DNA from: Paenibacillus sp. JQZ6Y-1
GTDB taxonomy: Bacteria; Bacillota; Bacilli; Paenibacillales; Paenibacillaceae
Direction: 5' to 3'
DNA: 64,000 nucleotides
Assembly: GCF_040719145.1 (NCBI RefSeq)
Contig: NZ_JBFDUZ010000003.1
Span: 124,001 to 188,000, forward strand
This document shows, in pieces, positions 52,902-62,276 of this stretch. The notes under the pieces were generated by a model that was given only the letters and a program-made list of their open reading frames with translations, searched no databases and was not told the origin of the DNA. Made by a program: the position numbers and the translations under genes. Within the stretch, counting starts at the first letter, position 1; each line of letters starts with the position of its first letter.

Positions 52902-53711
52902 ATGAAATTCGATCTTCATACTCACCATTATCGCTGTGGACACGCGGATGGCGACATCCGAGACTATATTGAAGCCGGTATTGCCGCCGGATTGCAGGTG
53001 ATCGGCATTTCCGATCATACGCCGTATTTCGGCTTTGACGAAGACCAAGCCTTTCCTAATATCTCTATGGGCAAAAGCCAGCTATCTGCTTATGTGCAGG
53101 AAGTACTGGATTTGAAAAAGGAATATGCGGGCAAAATCGACGTCCTGCTGGGCATCGAATCTGACTATTTCCCTCATCATGCTCATTTGTACAAACAACA
53201 GTTGGATCAATATCCATTTGACTATATTATTGGCTCTGTCCATTTCAGCAGTGGTCGCAGCATCTTCGATACTTCACGCTGGCAGGAGCTAGACAACGCC
53301 GAGCAGATCGCTGTCAAAGAAGAATATTTCCGCATGATCGGCGAATCTGCCCAAAGTGGCATGTTCCATATCCTCGGTCATATCGACGCGATGAAAAGCA
53401 ACTACCCAGCCTTCACCGACATCGAAGCGCCGCACGCACTGGACAAAATGCTGCAAACCATCGCCTCCTCCGGCGTCGCCATCGAGGTCAACACGTCCGG
53501 CAAAATCAAGGCCTGCGGGCTCTGGCACCCGATCGATGCGATTTTAGAACGCGCCCACCATTTCGGCGTAGAAATCTCCTTCGGCTCCGACTCCCACATC
53601 CCCCAACGCGTTGGCGACGACTTTGACTTAGTTGCCCAGAAGCTACGCGATATTGGTTATACCGAATGGGTGTATTACAAACAAAAACAACGCCAAGTTG
53701 TGGCGTTGTAA
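52902..53711 (+). CDS. PHP-domain histidinol-phosphatase (HisJ/HisK type)
   Basis: A 269-residue metal-dependent phosphatase. The PHP metal motifs are clear: DLHTHHYRCGH at 4-14, SDHTPY near 41-46, a Glu in GIESDY near 81, HFS near 108, GHID near 151, and the C-terminal SDSH near 233-236. In Firmicutes this family performs the penultimate histidine step (histidinol phosphate to histidinol). No other his gene is adjacent, which is usual for hisJ/hisK. AAAGGAG stands 11 bases before the ATG; a TTG two codons upstream has shorter spacing and is a possible start. Confidence 0.9.
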   Translation: MKFDLHTHHYRCGHADGDIRDYIEAGIAAGLQVIGISDHTPYFGFDEDQAFPNISMGKSQLSAYVQEVLDLKKEYAGKIDVLLGIESDYFPHHAHLYKQQLDQYPFDYIIGSVHFSSGRSIFDTSRWQELDNAEQIAVKEEYFRMIGESAQSGMFHILGHIDAMKSNYPAFTDIEAPHALDKMLQTIASSGVAIEVNTSGKIKACGLWHPIDAILERAHHFGVEISFGSDSHIPQRVGDDFDLVAQKLRDIGYTEWVYYKQKQRQVVAL

Positions 53712-53742
53712 CGTTACTAATTAAGTATATAATTATCCCATA

Positions 53743-53772
53743 CAAGCCCTGCTCACCAAAGCAGGGTTTTTT
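53743..53772 (+). terminator. Intrinsic terminator after the PHP phosphatase gene
   Basis: CCCTGCT-caccaa-AGCAGGG followed by six T, 35 bp after the stop codon. Confidence 0.85.
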
Positions 53773-53792
53773 AACTTTCCCACCCAATTGCG

Positions 53793-53831
53793 TAGATTCC
53801 TGCGGCTCCACGGGAGTCTGTTTCCCTATCC
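53793..53831. repeat. Half-copy of the inverted-repeat element at 41574-41683
   Basis: GATTCCTGCGGCTCCA (53795-53810) matches the core of the 41.6-kb element (GATTCCCGCGGCTCCA) with one change, and the following CGGGAGTCTGTTTCCC resembles the complement of that element's left arm (CCGGAGTTCGTTCCC). Here only one arm is present. Both copies lie in non-coding DNA. Confidence 0.6.
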
Positions 53832-54144
53832 ACTTACAGAGCGATTGTCGCCCCAAGCTCCAAATGCCGATTTTCCAGCCATACTCCCACATAAAAAGAA
53901 ACCCGCCAAGTCGACGGGTCTTTGCATATACCAAAAAGGGGGTCTTACACTATGTATCTTACCTGCTCCCTGTTAAAGTTAGATTGCAACCACATTGCAA
54001 TTGCATAACATTCACCAACAAGAGCATGACGACATCCGGTGATAGAATGTCCCATCATTTATACCCCATACCGCACCATCTAGCACTATCCACCACGATG
54101 TCTTTCTAAAAAGACAACACGCCACTGAATCGATACCACTCTTA

Positions 54145-55104
54145 CTAATGTGTTCCAGACGCATTCGCCGCATCACTCGCTGCTACACGTCGCTCCCGAT
54201 TCACCAGCACAATGCTACAGGTGACCAGCGCCAGAGCTGCAAACGACCAAACGGATGCTTTTTCATGCAGCCAGAGCGCTGACAGAATCACGCCGAATGG
54301 CGGTGACAAGAACAGATACATCGATACCTTGCCAACCTCATTGTACTTCATCACCGTATTCCACAGTGCAAATGCCCCCGCCGACAGCAGCGACAGATAC
54401 AGCAGCATTAGTAGCCCTGTCCCATCCCAATCAAACGGAAATGGATTCCCAGACGCACAGCCGACCACAACCAGCCCGATTCCGCCCCAGAACATCTGCC
54501 GTCCTGTCAGACTAATCACTGGCTCAAAAGCCGCCTGACGGCGTGCCAGCACATTGCCTACACCACCAGATAGAGCGGACAGCAGCATTAGCAGCTCTGC
54601 AACACCAAACGCCAGATGCTGATTCCCGCCTGACGCCATCCCCATCACCGCAATACCGCCAAAGCCAAGCAGTAAGCCCAGCCATTTACGCGTAGACAGA
54701 CGTTCCGTACGCACCAGCCAGCGCACTGCCAGCAACTGAAATAACGATACCGAGCCTGAAATGATCGACATCGTCATCCCTGAGCCATTGCCCAGCGCCG
54801 CATATACAAAAATATATTGCAAAAAGGTCTGTGTCAGCGCCAACACCACGAGCGAGGAAGCCGGAATACGCGCCGCCGGAACGCCGCGTGGCTTTAATAG
54901 CCATGCCAAGCCCATTAGTAGTAATCCTGACAATACAAATCGATAGCCCGCAAACAGCCACTGAGCGAATAGGTCGCTACTGCCAATATGCAGATGCGCA
55001 TAGCTTAATTTGATAAACGGTAATGCACTTCCCCATAGCATCGTTGCCAGCACCGAGCTGACGACGACGCCAAGTCGACTTGTAAACCAGCGTTCCACCG
55101 TCAT
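54145..55104 (-). CDS. EamA/DMT-superfamily transporter
   Basis: A 319-residue membrane protein with ten hydrophobic segments in two EamA halves; ATMLWGSALPFIKLSYAHL at the start and the second-half segment LSLLSAGAFALWNTVMKYNEV are typical. A metabolite exporter role is likely, with unknown substrate. Its ATG overlaps the stop of the GNAT gene upstream by four bases (ATGA), so transport and acetylation may be connected, for example export or detoxification of the same compound; this is inference from coupling only. Confidence 0.88.
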   Translation of the reverse strand: MTVERWFTSRLGVVVSSVLATMLWGSALPFIKLSYAHLHIGSSDLFAQWLFAGYRFVLSGLLLMGLAWLLKPRGVPAARIPASSLVVLALTQTFLQYIFVYAALGNGSGMTMSIISGSVSLFQLLAVRWLVRTERLSTRKWLGLLLGFGGIAVMGMASGGNQHLAFGVAELLMLLSALSGGVGNVLARRQAAFEPVISLTGRQMFWGGIGLVVVGCASGNPFPFDWDGTGLLMLLYLSLLSAGAFALWNTVMKYNEVGKVSMYLFLSPPFGVILSALWLHEKASVWSFAALALVTCSIVLVNRERRVAASDAANASGTH

Positions 55105-55739
55105 GGCGTCACAGAATCGCCGCCATGTTCACGCGATGACGAATACAGCGCAGCCCGGTTCTTGCGCAGCTGGAATTCACTTTGAGCAACTGAGTATACG
55201 ATAATGCCCATTTCCTGCCAGTAGCTCTTAATACCGGAATTGGAAGGCGGCTGCTGACGCATACCGTTCTTTTCTAGTACGCGGATCGACAGATCGTTTT
55301 TGATATGACAGCGACCGACGATATGGGACAATCCCATTTGCTCAAAGCCAAAGCTAATCAGACTGCCTACCGCTTCGGTTGCGTAGCCTTTGCCCCAGAA
55401 TGTTTTGCATAACGCAAAGCCAATTTCCGCACGCGCGGCATGCTCATCCCAACGCTGAAAGGAACAAACCCCATACATCGACTCCCCGTCTCGGGACATA
55501 ATCGCAAAATGGATCGAACTCATACTACGAAACGCTTCCTCTACTCGGCGTCCCAACCGATCTGGCTGTAGCACCTGATATTCCTTCATCTCCGGTGTAC
55601 CGTACAGATAAGTAAGCACCTGCGGATCGCTAGCGCAGTCCCACCAGCGCTCCACATGCTCCGCTGTAAGGCGACGCAGCACCAGCCTGTCGGTATGCAA
55701 CTCGGGCACAGCTTGTTTCAAATCCTGTTTACTCAGCAT
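55101..55739 (-). CDS. GNAT acetyltransferase, RimJ/RimL type
   Basis: A 212-residue acetyltransferase of the type that modifies N termini of ribosomal proteins or small molecules. TDRLVLRRLT near 16-25, the acetyl-CoA loop FWGKGYATEAVGSLI near 113-127 and the segment NDLSIRVLEKNGM near 146-158 are diagnostic. The ATG at 55739 has GGAGG seven bases upstream; an ATG two codons earlier overlaps that site. It is coupled to the EamA gene and follows the metallophosphoesterase gene by 18 bp. Confidence 0.9.
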   Translation of the reverse strand: MLSKQDLKQAVPELHTDRLVLRRLTAEHVERWWDCASDPQVLTYLYGTPEMKEYQVLQPDRLGRRVEEAFRSMSSIHFAIMSRDGESMYGVCSFQRWDEHAARAEIGFALCKTFWGKGYATEAVGSLISFGFEQMGLSHIVGRCHIKNDLSIRVLEKNGMRQQPPSNSGIKSYWQEMGIIVYSVAQSEFQLRKNRAALYSSSREHGGDSVTP

Positions 55740-55757
55740 CGCCATTCCTCCGCTTTC

Positions 55758-56501
55758 TTACTTCTGCAATGCCCGGTAGATGCCGGTACGCAGTTCTTTA
55801 ATATAATAATCCATCGCCGGAATGTCGGCGTCAATGGCATCCTGTACGGCTTGCTCCACATCATACGGAATACGGGCAAACTGAATGGAATACGGAACCG
55901 GCTCGGTAGCATCCGCTTCGCCTTCTAAAATAACATAGGATGCCCCTTTGCCATCCAGCGGATTACCAACGCTACCGGTATTGAACAGCACGCGTCCATC
56001 CAAATGCTGCAAATACGCATTATGAATATCGCCGTAGCCGACCAGTTCAGGAATTTGAGGTGACGAAGCTTCTCTACCATCCTGCACCGGAGCAAACATA
56101 TTCATCCGACTTTCCAGATCGTCCCACGGCTGTACCCGCTGAAACACACTTTCCGGCGAAGCATGCACAAGCGAGATCAATCGTCCGCTCAAGGTAAAGT
56201 CATATCGCAATGGCAGCGAATCCAGAAACGCCAATCGCTCCTCACCTAGACGACGGTGATGCCAGCCGAACAGCTCATCATTGTTGCTCATGCGCACGAT
56301 TAACTCCTCCCAGTTACCGCGCAGCACGACTTCACAACGTTCTCGCACACTGTCTGTAATAGAGACCGAATCTGGTCCCTTGCCTACAATGTCGCCAAGA
56401 CAAAAAATGCGCCGTATCCCACGGCGATCAATATCATCCAGCACCGCCTGCCAAGCAGGCATATTTCCATGAATATCTGATACAAGTGCAATACGTTCCA
56501 T
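55758..56501 (-). CDS. Metallophosphoesterase, calcineurin-like (YfcE/ApaH-like)
   Basis: A 247-residue cytoplasmic phosphoesterase. The two-metal motifs are visible: DIHGN (8-12), GDIVGKGPDS (34-43), GNWEE (about 60) and, near the C terminus, the GYGDIHNAYLQ and FNTGSVGNP segments (in place of the usual GHTH). Such proteins hydrolyse phosphodiesters or phosphomonoesters; substrate unknown. GGAGGGGG stands before the ATG at 56501; the frame's earlier ATG at 56543 has no site. Probably in one operon with the neighbouring genes in the same direction. Confidence 0.88.
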   Translation of the reverse strand: MERIALVSDIHGNMPAWQAVLDDIDRRGIRRIFCLGDIVGKGPDSVSITDSVRERCEVVLRGNWEELIVRMSNNDELFGWHHRRLGEERLAFLDSLPLRYDFTLSGRLISLVHASPESVFQRVQPWDDLESRMNMFAPVQDGREASSPQIPELVGYGDIHNAYLQHLDGRVLFNTGSVGNPLDGKGASYVILEGEADATEPVPYSIQFARIPYDVEQAVQDAIDADIPAMDYYIKELRTGIYRALQK

Positions 56502-56556
56502 GATTTCCCCCTCCATCCTGACCGTTTGCCAGCATGATTCCATACGTGCCTGCAGA

Positions 56557-57537
56557 TCAGGTCGACGCGCGGTGCAGTGTAAAGATGGTCAGCTCCGGTC
56601 GGCACATAAACCGTACCGGTAGCTGCGACATCCCGATTCCCCGATTCACATACAGTGGCAGATGACCCTCTTTGCCAGCCTTGTAGCCGCCCATCACATA
56701 CTTGCGAGAGCCTTTTGGCGTAATAACCGCTCCAATCAGAGGTACCCGAATCTGTCCGCCGTGACTATGCCCAGACAGCTGTAAGCCGAATTGCAATTCT
56801 TCCGGTATGCGGTCAGCGTAATCTGGTTCGTGCATAAGCAGAATACGGCAGGCATTCTCTGGAATGCCTTTGGCTCCTTTATGTATGTCTGGGTTGCCCA
56901 GCAGTTGGTCATCCAAGCCAGCGATAGCCAGCACACCGTCGTCGCGGGTGATCACATGATTTTCGTTAATCAGCATCTGGAATCCACCTTGGCGCATCTG
57001 CTCCGATACCGCCAATACATCATCCAAATAGTCGTGATTGCCTAACACGGCGAATTTGCCTAAAGGTGCCTGCATCCGCTTTAGAATATCAATTCCACCA
57101 TTCAGTTCGCTGGCGTATTCATCCACCATATCGCCAGTAAAGCAGAGCAGATCGGGCTTTTCGCCCATAATCACATCCGCCAGCTTGTCTAGATCGCTAG
57201 TATTCTTGCCCATGCCGAGATGCATATCGCTAAATTGCACCAATCGCATCCCATTCAAGCTGGGTGGCAGATTGGGAATGTCCAACGAAATATACACCTT
57301 TTCCAGCCAGTTCGGTTCACCGATCCAAGTGTAACTAAGTCCGCCCAGACCAAGTGCAGCGCCAGCCGCAAGACTACCTTTTAGAAACTGACGACGACTA
57401 AAGGTGCGGGCGTGCTTCGAGTCATTTTGATTACTATTTGAATTGATAGATGTCCATACACGCAATTCCGGGGAATGGATACTCCCGAAGCGGGTATATG
57501 CTTGAGTGTGATATGGCTTCAGGCGTGTTCCCTCCAT
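56557..57537 (-). CDS. Tat-exported metallophosphoesterase (YkuE-like)
   Basis: A 326-residue phosphoesterase. A twin-arginine signal SRRQFLKG (about 47-54) precedes a hydrophobic core LAAGAALGLGGLS, so the enzyme is expected to be exported folded by the Tat system, like YkuE of B. subtilis, a wall-associated phosphoesterase. The metal motifs are FSDMHLG (about 101-107), TGDMVD (about 135), GNHDY (about 167) and GHSHGGQ (about 259). The start is uncertain: the ATG at 57537 is the only ATG, a TTG at 57549 is possible, and the N-terminal region before the RR pair is long. Confidence 0.87.
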   Translation of the reverse strand: MEGTRLKPYHTQAYTRFGSIHSPELRVWTSINSNSNQNDSKHARTFSRRQFLKGSLAAGAALGLGGLSYTWIGEPNWLEKVYISLDIPNLPPSLNGMRLVQFSDMHLGMGKNTSDLDKLADVIMGEKPDLLCFTGDMVDEYASELNGGIDILKRMQAPLGKFAVLGNHDYLDDVLAVSEQMRQGGFQMLINENHVITRDDGVLAIAGLDDQLLGNPDIHKGAKGIPENACRILLMHEPDYADRIPEELQFGLQLSGHSHGGQIRVPLIGAVITPKGSRKYVMGGYKAGKEGHLPLYVNRGIGMSQLPVRFMCRPELTIFTLHRAST

Positions 57538-57751
57538 TTCCCATGACAACGATAATTCGCTTTGATCATTATACGTCTGATATAGATATAATGATTATTT
57601 TGCCGAATCCTTGCGCCGCCGTCAAATGTAGAGGAGAGAAATGGAACATCATACAGCGCCTATTGCCAGTAATATCACCTATGTTGTACTGCGTTACCTG
57701 ATATATACTCGACCTCGAAACATCATCTGTTCGTCATAGTAGAACGTATGC

Positions 57752-58531
57752 TTATACCGATTCCTTGCCGCGGAATACCACTTCCTGCACTTGCTCCTCT
57801 GACGCCTCATATGCCGCTTCAATGCCCTTTTCAGCAATAAGAGACTTGGATACTTCACGATAGATGATCGACGTTTCAAACGGCTGCAGGAACGGGAAAG
57901 GGTCAAGTACTACCTGCCGCTCATCTAGCCATGTTGGCATAATCGTCTCGTGGTTGGCGGCATCCAGCTTTTTGCCAACCTCAAAGCCCTTTTTCCACCA
58001 TTCCATTTCGTCTTCCTTGGACACGCCCGGCTCGTTCAGACATACATACAGTGACAGATCGTCGCATAGCTCCAGCACCGCGCGATGGTAAAGTAGCTCC
58101 TCTTCGCCCGGTGAGGTCTGCTGCTTAATCCGCTCCTGACGCTTCTTCTCCTCATCCAGAAAATCACGTCCAAACGAGTTCTGTGCACCATATTCGCCGA
58201 TCAGCGCACCGTAATGGAAGCTGGCAAGCATCCCAGCATACGGACACATTTCTTCCAGCTGATCAATCCCATAGCGATAAAACACCAGCTTCGCAGGCTC
58301 TGGAAAATCCAAAAATGAAAATGGACGCGCCTTCACTTCATTCCACATCGGAATCTGATCCAGTGGAATCCAGCCGCGGTCATGCTGCTCGCAGCCGAGC
58401 AGCACGTCTTCCCAGCGCTGCTGATCGCGCGAAGGCCCTTGATCCATTTGACGGGAAATCGCTCCCGATATGCGCGCATGGTCATGCTGCCGTATCATAA
58501 TAAATGAGTCTTTGCGTTCTCTCCAGATCAT
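57752..58531 (-). CDS. DUF3891 family protein
   Basis: A 259-residue protein of the DUF3891 family, with the typical start (IWRERKDSFIMIRQHDHARISG), an HDRGW segment (about 50-54) and conserved acidic and Tyr/Phe residues. An HD-like helical phosphohydrolase character is suggested by the scattered His/Asp, but no activity is established. GGGG stands nine bases before the ATG. It lies 48 bp downstream of the AAC(3)-family gene in the same direction and may share its transcript. Confidence 0.85.
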   Translation of the reverse strand: MIWRERKDSFIMIRQHDHARISGAISRQMDQGPSRDQQRWEDVLLGCEQHDRGWIPLDQIPMWNEVKARPFSFLDFPEPAKLVFYRYGIDQLEEMCPYAGMLASFHYGALIGEYGAQNSFGRDFLDEEKKRQERIKQQTSPGEEELLYHRAVLELCDDLSLYVCLNEPGVSKEDEMEWWKKGFEVGKKLDAANHETIMPTWLDERQVVLDPFPFLQPFETSIIYREVSKSLIAEKGIEAAYEASEEQVQEVVFRGKESV

Positions 58532-58579
58532 ATTTGTTAGCCCCCTTGTTCTGTACGTGCTATCACTATCTATATATCC

Positions 58580-59377
58580 TTAGCGGTTCTGTTCCAACCA
58601 GCTTGCTGCATAATCCACCAAGCCCCGTTGTTGGATCAATTTAGTAGTAGCATTTCCGATGGTTCCGGTTACAACGAGATGTGGACAATCACGCTCCAGA
58701 TCAGCACCAATCCGATCAAAATCATCCGAATCAAAATTCAGATCGCGGAACCGTACCCATTGCTTGCCTTTATCCGTCGTTATCGGTGCATCCATGAAAA
58801 TCTGCTTTTTCCCTTTCCATTCACTATGATATTCCGCCAGATGAATCGAGGTGTTGGTGTGATACGTCGTACCTAGCATCAGCACATATCCATTCGCATC
58901 GTATAAATGCTGTAGCGGCGATTGATCACCCAATCCATAATCAAGCGGATGCTGCTCTGCCCATGCCTTCGCATGCTTGCCACGAATCGCAAACGATACA
59001 TGGGGATGATGGCTACGATGTACATCCCGCTGCTTACGGAATGTCTCAGCAATCACACCCATGCCTGACGTCACCGTAAAGTCTGGATCGTACGGCGGCA
59101 TACTTTCGCGGATCAGATCCCACCAGCGCTGCTCAGCAGGCGGATAACGCCATAATTTCGGATCGGTCAGCTGCGATGTCTGCGTTGGCATCATCAGCGT
59201 GCCTTCTGAACCGAGTACATCTTCTAGCGCAAGAATGACGGTCTCTGCACCACCGGGAATCCAGCCGCCAATTTGTTTCAGCGAGGAGTGCAGCAGTACA
59301 TTCATGCCTTGTTGCACGCCAAGCGCTGCAAATTCCGTTTTCAATTGGTTATAGCTAATCGGTCGTTCTGTAATCAT
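58580..59377 (-). CDS. AAC(3)-family aminoglycoside N-acetyltransferase-like protein
   Basis: A 265-residue member of the antibiotic acetyltransferase family that uses acetyl-CoA to modify the 3-amino group of aminoglycosides. The conserved HSSLKQIG (about 30-37), MPTQTSQ (about 64-70), the FRKQ region and GTTYHTNTSIHLAEY (about 168-182, including the His used in catalysis) are present, so it should be active. The ATG at 59377 has a 7-nt spacing to GGAGG; an ATG two codons upstream does not. Chromosomal context without mobile elements suggests an intrinsic gene; clinical relevance is not implied. Confidence 0.88.
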   Translation of the reverse strand: MITERPISYNQLKTEFAALGVQQGMNVLLHSSLKQIGGWIPGGAETVILALEDVLGSEGTLMMPTQTSQLTDPKLWRYPPAEQRWWDLIRESMPPYDPDFTVTSGMGVIAETFRKQRDVHRSHHPHVSFAIRGKHAKAWAEQHPLDYGLGDQSPLQHLYDANGYVLMLGTTYHTNTSIHLAEYHSEWKGKKQIFMDAPITTDKGKQWVRFRDLNFDSDDFDRIGADLERDCPHLVVTGTIGNATTKLIQQRGLVDYAASWLEQNR

Positions 59378-59440
59378 ATTCATTCCTCCGGTCCTATCCT
59401 GTTTCTATGTATATTCATTATGCGAGACCAAACAGATATG

Positions 59441-59473
59441 AAAAAGCGGGCCGCACGATTGTGTGCCACCCGC
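59441..59473 (-). terminator. Intrinsic terminator of the sdhCAB operon
   Basis: On the minus strand GCGGGTGGCAC pairs with GTGCGGCCCGC (two mismatched positions) around a 6-nt loop, followed by TTTTTC, 64 bp after the sdhB stop. Confidence 0.75.
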
Positions 59474-59536
59474 CTTCACCGAAAGATGCACGATGAGCGC
59501 ATTTTCGTTCTGTATTTACTGCCGGTCTATACCAAA

Positions 59537-60325
59537 TTATACACTCAACCAGCGTTTAAACATACGTTTGTTCGTTTCCTTGTTCAGATCCGCGATGGAT
59601 GTAGTGAGCGGGATACCTTTCGGGCAAGAGCGCACGCAGTTTTGCGAGTTCCCGCACGCTTCGATACCGCCTTCGCCCATGATCGCATCCAGACGTTCTT
59701 CCTTGTTCATTTCGCCCGTCGGATGCGCGTTGAACAGGCGTACCTGAGACAATGGTGCAGGACCGATGAAGTCCGTTTTTTCGTTCACATTCGGACAAGC
59801 TTCCAGACAAACGCCGCATGTCATACATTTGGACAGCTCATATGCCCATTGACGCTTTGTTTCTGCCATCCGCGGTCCCGGACCCAGATCATACGTACCG
59901 TCGATGGGAATCCATGCTTTGACCTTTTTCAGTGCGCTGAACATGCGACTGCGGTCGATAACGAGGTCGCGTACGACTGGGAAAGTTTTCATCGGTGCAA
60001 TCGTGATCGGCTGCTCCAGCTTGTCAACCAGTGAAGAACAAGCTTGGCGCGGTTTGCCATTGATCACCATGGAGCAGGCTCCGCATACTTCCTCTAGACA
60101 ATTGGACTCCCAACATACCGGTGCGGTGTCTTTACCACCACTGTTTACCGGATTCCGTTGAATTTCCATCAGGGCGCTGATGACGTTCATGCCCGGACGA
60201 TATGGAATCTCGAATTCCTCGTTATACGATGGGCCTTCCGGTTGATCCTGACGGGTGATGACAAACTTCACTTTCTTGGCTGTCTGCTGTGCTGCCGGGT
60301 TGCCGGTGGTTACTGCTTCCGCCAT
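59537..60325 (-). CDS. sdhB: Succinate dehydrogenase iron-sulfur subunit
   Basis: Electron-transfer subunit of complex II, 262 residues. The [2Fe-2S] cysteines are Cys71, 76, 81, 84 and 96 (one of these five is surplus), and the ferredoxin-like C-terminal part has CMTCGVCLEACP (Cys167, 170, 173, 177) and Cys224, 230, 234 for the [4Fe-4S] and [3Fe-4S] centres. AGGGGG precedes the ATG. The gap to sdhA is 139 bp, wide for this operon. Last gene of sdhCAB, followed by a terminator. Confidence 0.97.
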   Translation of the reverse strand: MAEAVTTGNPAAQQTAKKVKFVITRQDQPEGPSYNEEFEIPYRPGMNVISALMEIQRNPVNSGGKDTAPVCWESNCLEEVCGACSMVINGKPRQACSSLVDKLEQPITIAPMKTFPVVRDLVIDRSRMFSALKKVKAWIPIDGTYDLGPGPRMAETKRQWAYELSKCMTCGVCLEACPNVNEKTDFIGPAPLSQVRLFNAHPTGEMNKEERLDAIMGEGGIEACGNSQNCVRSCPKGIPLTTSIADLNKETNKRMFKRWLSV

Positions 60326-60464
60326 TGATAATGCCCCCTTGTTTGGACAATAAGATAGGTTGCGTGTGCAACATGATGCTAATCAGGCTCCCTGTTGCAT
60401 TGTTTCCTTCACAGGAAGCCTTAAATCAATGAAACCTGACAGTATACGAAATAGACGTGACGTC

Positions 60465-62207
60465 TTAGCTTTTGGAATAGTCGCGGATACGCGGTGGAAT
60501 GAGCGATACATCTACTTCATCGTAGGAGATCTTCGGTCCATCCGGTGTCCATGTAGCAACAGTTGTTTTCAGGAAATCTTCATCATTACGATTCGGGAAG
60601 TCTGGCTTGTAATGCGCGCCGCGACTTTCGTCACGCATCAACGCACCCAGCGTCATCGCTTCAGCCAGTTCCAGCATGTTCCACAGCTGGCGGGTAAAGG
60701 CTACACCCGGATTGTTCCAGCGAGAAGCATCGTTGACGTTGATTTTGTTATAACGCTGCTTCAGTTCCTTGATCTTATTGATCGTAGCTTGCAGCTTGTC
60801 GTTATAACGAACAACCGTCATATTGTCGGTCATCCATTCGCCCAGCTCACGGTGAATGACATAGGCATTCTCCGTACCATCCATGCCGAGCAGACGCTCA
60901 TACTTGTCTTCCTGCTGCTTACGCGCGCTGTCGAAGACGCTTTGCGAGATGTCAGCGGACGATTTTTTGAGACCTTTTACATATTCGACTGCTTTTGGAC
61001 CGGCGATCATGCCGCCGTAGATTGCGGACAGCAAGGAGTTGGCGCCCAAACGGTTTGCACCATGGTATTGGTACTCACATTCACCGGCTGCGAACAGACC
61101 TGGAATATTGGTCATCTGATTGTAATCGACCCACATGCCACCCATCGAATAGTGAACGGCTGGGAAGATTTTCATTGGAATTTTGCGCGGATCGTCGCCC
61201 ATGAATTTTTCATAGATTTCGATGATACCGCCCAGTTTTACATCCAGCTCTTTCGGGTCTTTGTGAGACAGATCGAGATAGACCATGTTCTCATTATTAA
61301 CACCCAGCTTCTGGTTGACGCAGACATCGAAGATTTCGCGAGTTGCGATATCACGTGGCACCAAGTTACCGTACGAAGGATATTTTTCCTCCAAGAAGTA
61401 CCATGGCTTGCCGTCTTTGTATGTCCAGATACGTCCACCTTCACCACGCGCCGATTCAGACATCAGACGCAGCTTGTCGTCGCCCGGAATAGCAGTCGGG
61501 TGAATCTGGATAAATTCGCCGTTCGCGTAATTTACGCCCTGTTGATACACGGCACTTGCCGCTGTACCTGTATTGATAACCGAGTTGGTCGTTTTACCGA
61601 AAATAATACCGGGACCACCGCTCGCCAGAATGACCGCATCTGCACCAAAGGTAACGATCTCCATCGTACGCAGATTTTGTGCAGCCACACCGCGACATAC
61701 ACCTTCATCATCCAGTACGGCATTCAGGAACTCCCAGTTTTCGTACTTAGTAACCAGACCGGCTGTTTCCCAGCGGCGCGCCTGCTCATCCAGTGCGTAC
61801 AGCAATTGCTGACCTGTGGTCGCGCCCGCGAAAGCGGTACGGTGATGCTTCGTTCCACCGAAACGACGGAAATCGAGCAATCCTTCTGGTGTCCGGTTGA
61901 ACATAACGCCCATCCGGTCCATCAAGTGAATGATGCCCGGTGCTGCGTCGCACATCGCCTTAACCGGCGGCTGGTTGGCAAGAAAGTCACCGCCATAGAC
62001 TGTATCGTCAAAATGCAGCCAAGGCGAGTCGCCTTCCCCTTTGGTATTAACTGCACCGTTGATGCCGCCCTGTGCACATACGGAGTGCGAGCGTTTCACC
62101 GGTACGAGTGAGAATAAATGAACGTGAACGCCAGCTTCCGCCGCTTTGACGGTTGCCATCAGACCAGCGAGACCGCCGCCCACGATGATAATATTGGATG
62201 TTGCCAT
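60465..62207 (-). CDS. sdhA: Succinate dehydrogenase flavoprotein subunit
   Basis: Catalytic subunit of complex II, 580 residues; oxidises succinate to fumarate in the TCA cycle and passes electrons to SdhB. The FAD-binding GGGLAGL lies at 10-16, and His41 in RSHSVCAQGG is the expected covalent FAD attachment. HPTAIPG and SARGEGG are the substrate-site motifs. GGGAGGG stands before the ATG. A 583-codon open frame on the opposite strand covers most of the gene but is an antisense by-product. Confidence 0.97.
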   Translation of the reverse strand: MATSNIIIVGGGLAGLMATVKAAEAGVHVHLFSLVPVKRSHSVCAQGGINGAVNTKGEGDSPWLHFDDTVYGGDFLANQPPVKAMCDAAPGIIHLMDRMGVMFNRTPEGLLDFRRFGGTKHHRTAFAGATTGQQLLYALDEQARRWETAGLVTKYENWEFLNAVLDDEGVCRGVAAQNLRTMEIVTFGADAVILASGGPGIIFGKTTNSVINTGTAASAVYQQGVNYANGEFIQIHPTAIPGDDKLRLMSESARGEGGRIWTYKDGKPWYFLEEKYPSYGNLVPRDIATREIFDVCVNQKLGVNNENMVYLDLSHKDPKELDVKLGGIIEIYEKFMGDDPRKIPMKIFPAVHYSMGGMWVDYNQMTNIPGLFAAGECEYQYHGANRLGANSLLSAIYGGMIAGPKAVEYVKGLKKSSADISQSVFDSARKQQEDKYERLLGMDGTENAYVIHRELGEWMTDNMTVVRYNDKLQATINKIKELKQRYNKINVNDASRWNNPGVAFTRQLWNMLELAEAMTLGALMRDESRGAHYKPDFPNRNDEDFLKTTVATWTPDGPKISYDEVDVSLIPPRIRDYSKS

Positions 62208-62276
62208 AAGAAATTACCCTCCCCTTATAACGTGCCTGCTCCGGCAAATGAGCAAGGAATTCGCTCCACCGGTAAT

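Larger units (their letters stand above)
53712..54144. other. Intergenic region with terminator and half-element of the 41.6-kb repeat
   Basis: About 430 bp between convergent genes. It holds the terminator at 53743-53772 and the repeat at 53793-53831. Beyond these, an ACCCG/CGGGT hairpin near 53903-53921 and a TGTCTTT/AAAGACA hairpin at 54100-54117 might end the EamA transcript, but both lack a good T run. No gene was seen. Confidence 0.5.

Noticed and set aside
60360-62111. 583-codon open frame on the plus strand over sdhA
   Set aside because: It is exactly antisense to the highly conserved sdhA, has an unusual residue mix for its length and no ribosome site.
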